This document shows, piece after piece, positions 14,294-15,039 of a DNA stretch of 15,039 bases. This stretch comes from Acidobacteriota bacterium (GTDB lineage: Bacteria > Acidobacteriota > Terriglobia > Acidiferrales > UBA7541). The stretch covers positions 1 to 15,039 of the forward strand of contig QHYF01000050.1 in NCBI GenBank assembly GCA_003224075.1. Reading direction: 5' to 3'. A program made the translations under genes and the position numbers. Every line of letters begins with the position of its first letter. Position 1 is the first letter of the stretch. The notes below the pieces were generated by a model. That model was not told where the DNA came from and made no database searches. It was given only the letters and a program-made list of their open reading frames with translations.

Positions 14294-15039
14294 TTACATA
14301 TCCACGCTTTTCCTGCCGCTCAGGATTCTATACCATTCAATTCCTTTGCTTTCCTCAGCGTAGTTATATCCGATACCGTGGCCGAAAAAATCTAGCTGTA
14401 TCGCGTTGTGAAGGATATGGAGAAACTCGATATGCGACCGGCTGAAATGCTCGAACCTCTCCGTTTGCAAGAAAATCTTGTCTCTTCTAGTCACGCCCGG
14501 TCCAGAGTCTTTTTCATACTGAATCTTGACCCAGCCATCGTTGATTAGGTCGCTGTGATACATCGCGTCGTACGCACCATTGTTGTGAACAATACAGTTC
14601 CTCAATCGCCGAGCGTTATCTAGATCACCGCAGGTTTCGGGCAACCGGGCGAGCATTTCTGGAGAGCTTGACGAATAATCCCTCACTAACTCGAATGCCC
14701 AGGACAGCAGACGCTTATTCCCATCTTTCTTGACACATCTCCGCAAGTCTGCCAGACGGTCGTTGAATCGACGTAAAGCAGCTTCGCAGATTGTGACCAG
14801 CGATACGAGCGACGAGCGAGACAGGAGAAAATCAATTCCAGTGTCGTACATGGCGTGGACCATTCCACTGGGGTCGTAGCCACGGACCCAGTAATGCGTC
14901 AGTCGAAAGGTGCCTTGCGGAAGGTGTGGTATCAATGCCTCAGGGACCGTGCTGTCGGTTGCAGCCTTCAAGCATCTATGCAGACCCCAGAGTCCCTGCA
15001 TTTGGTCATCTGCAGTTGTGAATATCGCCTCAATTTCCT
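14294..15039 (-). CDS. Unknown protein with HEPN-like R-N-x3-H motif, N-terminus beyond the window
   Basis: About 248 residues are visible; the frame is open to the right edge, so ATG 15001 need not be the start. I do not recognise a named family. Predicted structure is mostly helical (for example 60-90, 96-122, 185-205 counted from ATG 15001). The segment LDNARRLRNCIVHNNG (positions 127-142) contains R134-N135-x3-H139, the form of the catalytic motif of HEPN ribonucleases, in the usual place at the start of a helix. HEPN proteins occur as toxins and as effectors in anti-phage systems, but also as small helical proteins without RNase activity, so function is inferred only. Base composition is lower in GC than its neighbours (26 of 60 in a sample at 14341-14400, against 38 of 60 at 11461-11520), which suggests acquisition by transfer. 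No partner gene is visible. Confidence 0.62.
   Translation of the reverse strand, partial: EIEAIFTTADDQMQGLWGLHRCLKAATDSTVPEALIPHLPQGTFRLTHYWVRGYDPSGMVHAMYDTGIDFLLSRSSLVSLVTICEAALRRFNDRLADLRRCVKKDGNKRLLSWAFELVRDYSSSSPEMLARLPETCGDLDNARRLRNCIVHNNGAYDAMYHSDLINDGWVKIQYEKDSGPGVTRRDKIFLQTERFEHFSRSHIEFLHILHNAIQLDFFGHGIGYNYAEESKGIEWYRILSGRKSVDM

Noticed and set aside
1..15039. CRISPR array, insertion sequence or prophage genes
   Set aside because: No regularly spaced repeats, transposase, integrase or phage structural motifs are present on either strand.

Overview
The window looks like chromosomal DNA of an Acidobacteriota bacterium, probably a soil member of the Terriglobia/'Koribacter' type. This rests on GC-rich DNA, an Oar-like TonB-dependent receptor of the kind these genomes carry in large numbers, a PASTA-less Ser/Thr kinase N-terminus of the 'ALERFRREARAASALNHPNI' type, and several small proteins I associate with this phylum. 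The assignment comes from recognition of protein style; no database search was run. No rRNA, tRNA, CRISPR array, integrase or transposase is visible.

Layout. (1) 1-3917, glycan-handling segment: the C-terminal part of an outer-membrane TonB-dependent receptor, an exported GH39-type glycosidase on the same strand, and a convergent PF10091/GH144-like glucanase lipoprotein. (2) 4119-5468: a class III PLP aminotransferase (GABA/ornithine type) on the minus strand. (3) 5649-8017: four plus-strand genes at short spacing, an AhpD-like CxxC protein, a membrane protein with a PH/GRAM-like tail, an 81-residue coiled-coil protein and a membrane-anchored di-haem cytochrome c. (4) 8251-10643: two minus-strand genes, a metallo-beta-lactamase-fold hydrolase fused to a C-terminal PilZ domain, then a radical SAM enzyme. 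(5) 10828-11799: a CDF zinc exporter that appears to be leaderless, convergent with a secreted Ala-rich protein (11803-12570). (6) 12783-13557: a small six-cysteine zinc-ribbon protein and a STAS anti-anti-sigma factor with a good sigma70 promoter. (7) 13558-15039, decayed or accessory DNA: a kinase remnant interrupted by a palindromic repeat element, then a lower-GC gene of unknown function carrying an R-N-x3-H motif typical of HEPN ribonucleases, cut by the window edge.

Functionally, region 1 would import and hydrolyse a plant or bacterial polysaccharide at the cell surface. Region 3 looks like a redox or respiratory unit, and the PilZ-MBL and STAS proteins are signalling elements. Most of the window is ordinary housekeeping and accessory chromosome. 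The parts most worth a second look are the HEPN-motif gene at the right edge, the palindromic element inside the broken kinase, the MBL-PilZ fusion, and the small conserved-looking orphan proteins.
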